DNA from: DATGQT01 sp033720695
GTDB lineage: Bacteria; Bacteroidota; Rhodothermia; Rhodothermales; Rubricoccaceae
Assembly: GCA_033720695.1 (NCBI GenBank)
Contig: JAWWCA010000195.1
Coordinates: forward strand, 1 to 6,795
DNA: 6,795 nt
Direction of reading: 5' to 3'
Shown in pieces: positions 5,783-6,795 of this stretch. A model generated the notes under the pieces. The model saw only the letters and a list, made by a program, of their open reading frames with translations. It was not told the origin of the DNA and made no database searches. How positions within the stretch are numbered: the stretch's first letter is position 1; the number at the start of each line of letters is the position of its first letter. The translations under genes were made by a program, and so were the position numbers.

Positions 5783-5794
5783 GTAAGCCCTTAC
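5783..5794. promoter_or_regulatory. Second, degenerate operator-like inverted repeat before the start codon
   Basis: GTAAG-CC-CTTAC is an exact inverted repeat ending 12 bp before the secreted-protein ATG. With flanking bases (5782-5795) it agrees with the upstream operator at 10 of 14 positions, and both are preceded by the same 9-mer GCGCTGGAA (5664-5672 and 5772-5780). Centre-to-centre distance is 109 bp. It could be an auxiliary operator for DNA looping, a roadblock, or a small stem over the translation start. The central CC departs from the CG expected of a LacI-family site. Confidence 0.35.
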
Positions 5795-5806
5795 ACCCCT
5801 TCCCCT

Positions 5807-6795
5807 ATGCCCCGCTCTCTCCTCGCGCTCGCCGCAGCGCTCCTCGTCGCCCTCCCCGTCGGCGCCCAGACCCTCGACGGCGACCTCTCGGACCCCGAGT
5901 ACCAGACGCTCGCCACGAAGCTCAACGCGAACGGCGACTTCGGGCCCGACATCGACGTCACCGAGATCGTCTACTTCGCCGACGCCACCAACGGCGTCCT
6001 CTACCTCGGCCTCAAAGGCAAGCTGAACACCGGCTCCTCCGACGGCATCAGCGTCTGGCTCGACTTCTCCGAGCTCTCCGGCGCCCCGGCCGGCACCGCC
6101 CTCGGCGGCATCCCCAACACCCCCTTCAGCTACTACGGCGCCGCCAACGGCGCCTTCACGGCCGACTTCGAGGTCGACTACTCCCTCGTCGTCAACCCCG
6201 GCGCCCGCGAGGACTCCGTCTTCGTCGACGCCGCCTCCTACGTCGGCATCCCCGACACCGACTTCCTCGGCCGGGCCGACCAGGCCGGGACGGCCGCCCT
6301 CGGGCCCCCCGACGCCACCACCAACAACGGCAACGCCTCCTTCTTCAGCGTGAACTCGGTCGGGTTCGCGTTCGACAACAGCGGCGCCGCCGACACCGGC
6401 TTCGAGGTCGCCATCCCGTTCTCCGAGCTCGGCATCACGGGCACCGGCGACCTCAGCGCCTTCGCCTTCGTCGTCTCCAGCTCGGCCTACTTCTCCAACG
6501 TCACCGTCCCCGGCGACGTCACCGCCGGCAACCTCGGGTTCGACCCCGACTTCAACGCGAACCTGACGAGCGGGGACTGCGCCTGCCCCAACCCCAGCTC
6601 CCCCATCGGGACCGGGCCGTACCACGCGACGGTCTCGCTCGGCGGCGGCGTCTCCTGCGAGGCGAAGTTCACCTCGGCCGACCTCGCCTACGACGCCGGC
6701 ACCCGACGCCTCTCCGTCACCGGCGGCGTCCGGAACAACGGGGCCGACCCCGTCCCGCTCCGCCTCGAGCTCCGCTACAACCGCGACGGCGGCAA
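5807..6795 (+). CDS. Secreted protein with CBM9/DOMON-like N-terminal domain, 3'-truncated by window edge
   Basis: The frame runs from ATG at 5807 to the right edge without a stop (329 codons visible). Residues 1-20 are a clear Sec signal peptide: Arg3, a Leu/Ala-rich core, and V-G-A before Gln21 as the cleavage site. The mature part starts with LDGDLSDPEYQ (23-33) and continues as Asp/Gly/Asn-rich beta strands (VLYLGLKGKL, ISVWLDFSEL), ending near ATVSLGG (about 275-281). This order resembles the CBM9/DOMON-like beta sandwiches that often bind sugars or haem. A CxC pair (Cys258, Cys260) and Cys284 may form disulfides in the exported protein. From about residue 283 a second beta domain begins (LSVTGGVRNNG, LRLELRYNRDGG), cut by the edge. 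Large secreted proteins of this style in Bacteroidota often end in a type IX secretion sorting domain, which would lie outside. No enzyme motif is visible. Homology is remote; secretion is near certain. Confidence 0.8.
   Translation, partial: MPRSLLALAAALLVALPVGAQTLDGDLSDPEYQTLATKLNANGDFGPDIDVTEIVYFADATNGVLYLGLKGKLNTGSSDGISVWLDFSELSGAPAGTALGGIPNTPFSYYGAANGAFTADFEVDYSLVVNPGAREDSVFVDAASYVGIPDTDFLGRADQAGTAALGPPDATTNNGNASFFSVNSVGFAFDNSGAADTGFEVAIPFSELGITGTGDLSAFAFVVSSSAYFSNVTVPGDVTAGNLGFDPDFNANLTSGDCACPNPSSPIGTGPYHATVSLGGGVSCEAKFTSADLAYDAGTRRLSVTGGVRNNGADPVPLRLELRYNRDGG

Larger units (their letters stand above)
5561..5806. other. Divergent intergenic region between rarA and the secreted-protein gene
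   Basis: These 246 bp hold the control elements for both genes. The rarA-proximal half is G-rich and contains a stem, AGACGGGG (5582-5589) with CCCCGTCT (5620-5627), and a second possible stem CGCCGG/CCGGCG (5638-5643 and 5661-5666). Either would lie in the rarA leader if transcription starts upstream of them. The half nearer the secreted-protein gene is less GC-rich and carries two operator-like dyads and a promoter candidate. No tRNA, small-RNA signature or clear rarA promoter was found. Confidence 0.5.

Noticed and set aside
5697..5786. Possible 29-residue leader ORF before the secreted-protein gene
   Set aside because: It starts at an ATG next to the promoter candidate and ends inside the second dyad, but composition and codon use give no support for translation and no attenuator-like residue run is present.
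5561..6625. Upstream extension of the rarA frame, open for 355 more codons on the minus strand
   Set aside because: It lies antisense to the signal-peptide gene and its leader, has no family resemblance, and conserved RarA sequence begins just after GTG 5560. Long open antisense frames are expected at this GC content.
1..6795. CRISPR array, tRNA, rRNA, transposase or phage genes
   Set aside because: No regularly spaced repeats, cloverleaf-like sequence, ribosomal RNA signature or transposase motif was seen on either strand.

Overview
The window is a stretch of very GC-rich bacterial chromosome (46 of 60 bases are G or C in the lines at 1921 and 4861). It has compact genes and almost no recognisable Shine-Dalgarno sequences. 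It also has a Bacteroidota-like -7 hexamer candidate and a signal-peptide protein of the Asp/Gly/Asn-rich secreted type. Together these suggest a GC-rich member of the Bacteroidota/Rhodothermota group (Rubricoccaceae- or Rhodothermaceae-like). That is inference from style, not a marker gene.

Layout, left to right. (1) 2-2164, + strand: the 3' part of a TPR-CHAT protein, a caspase-like fold with its His and Cys in place; it enters from the left edge. (2) Converging on it is a two-gene leftward unit, a DUF4385-family protein (3247-2783) followed after 12 bp by a MarC-family membrane protein (2770-2186). Two small hairpins, 2150-2173 and 2176-2195, sit at the convergent junction, one over each stop codon. 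(3) 3248-3450 is a mixed region. It holds a 14-bp palindrome, the 3' part of a leftward ORF of unknown origin with coding-like base composition (3488-3312), and a dyad that overlaps a TATACT box. (4) 3451-4090, + strand: a HigB-HigA type II toxin-antitoxin pair, visibly less GC-rich than its surroundings. The toxin has lost three of the four residues described as catalytic in Proteus HigB. (5) 4091-4192: a convergent intergenic spacer with a large two-block inverted repeat around two tandem 19-bp repeats. (6) 5560-4193, - strand: rarA (mgsA), a complete AAA+ replication-fork ATPase. (7) 5561-5806: a divergent intergenic region with a LacI/CcpA-type operator and a second, weaker copy 109 bp away just before the next start codon. 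(8) 5807-6795, + strand: the N-terminal 329 codons of a secreted protein with a carbohydrate-binding-like (DOMON/CBM9-like) beta domain, running off the right edge.

The genes do not form one pathway. The marC/DUF4385 pair looks like an operon, higBA is a self-contained and probably acquired module, rarA is housekeeping, and the secreted protein looks sugar-regulated. I found no CRISPR array, tRNA, rRNA, transposase or clear new multi-gene system. The most distinctive signals are the catalytically altered HigB, the remnant-like ORF facing it, the composite inverted repeat that closes the module, and the operator pair before the secreted protein.
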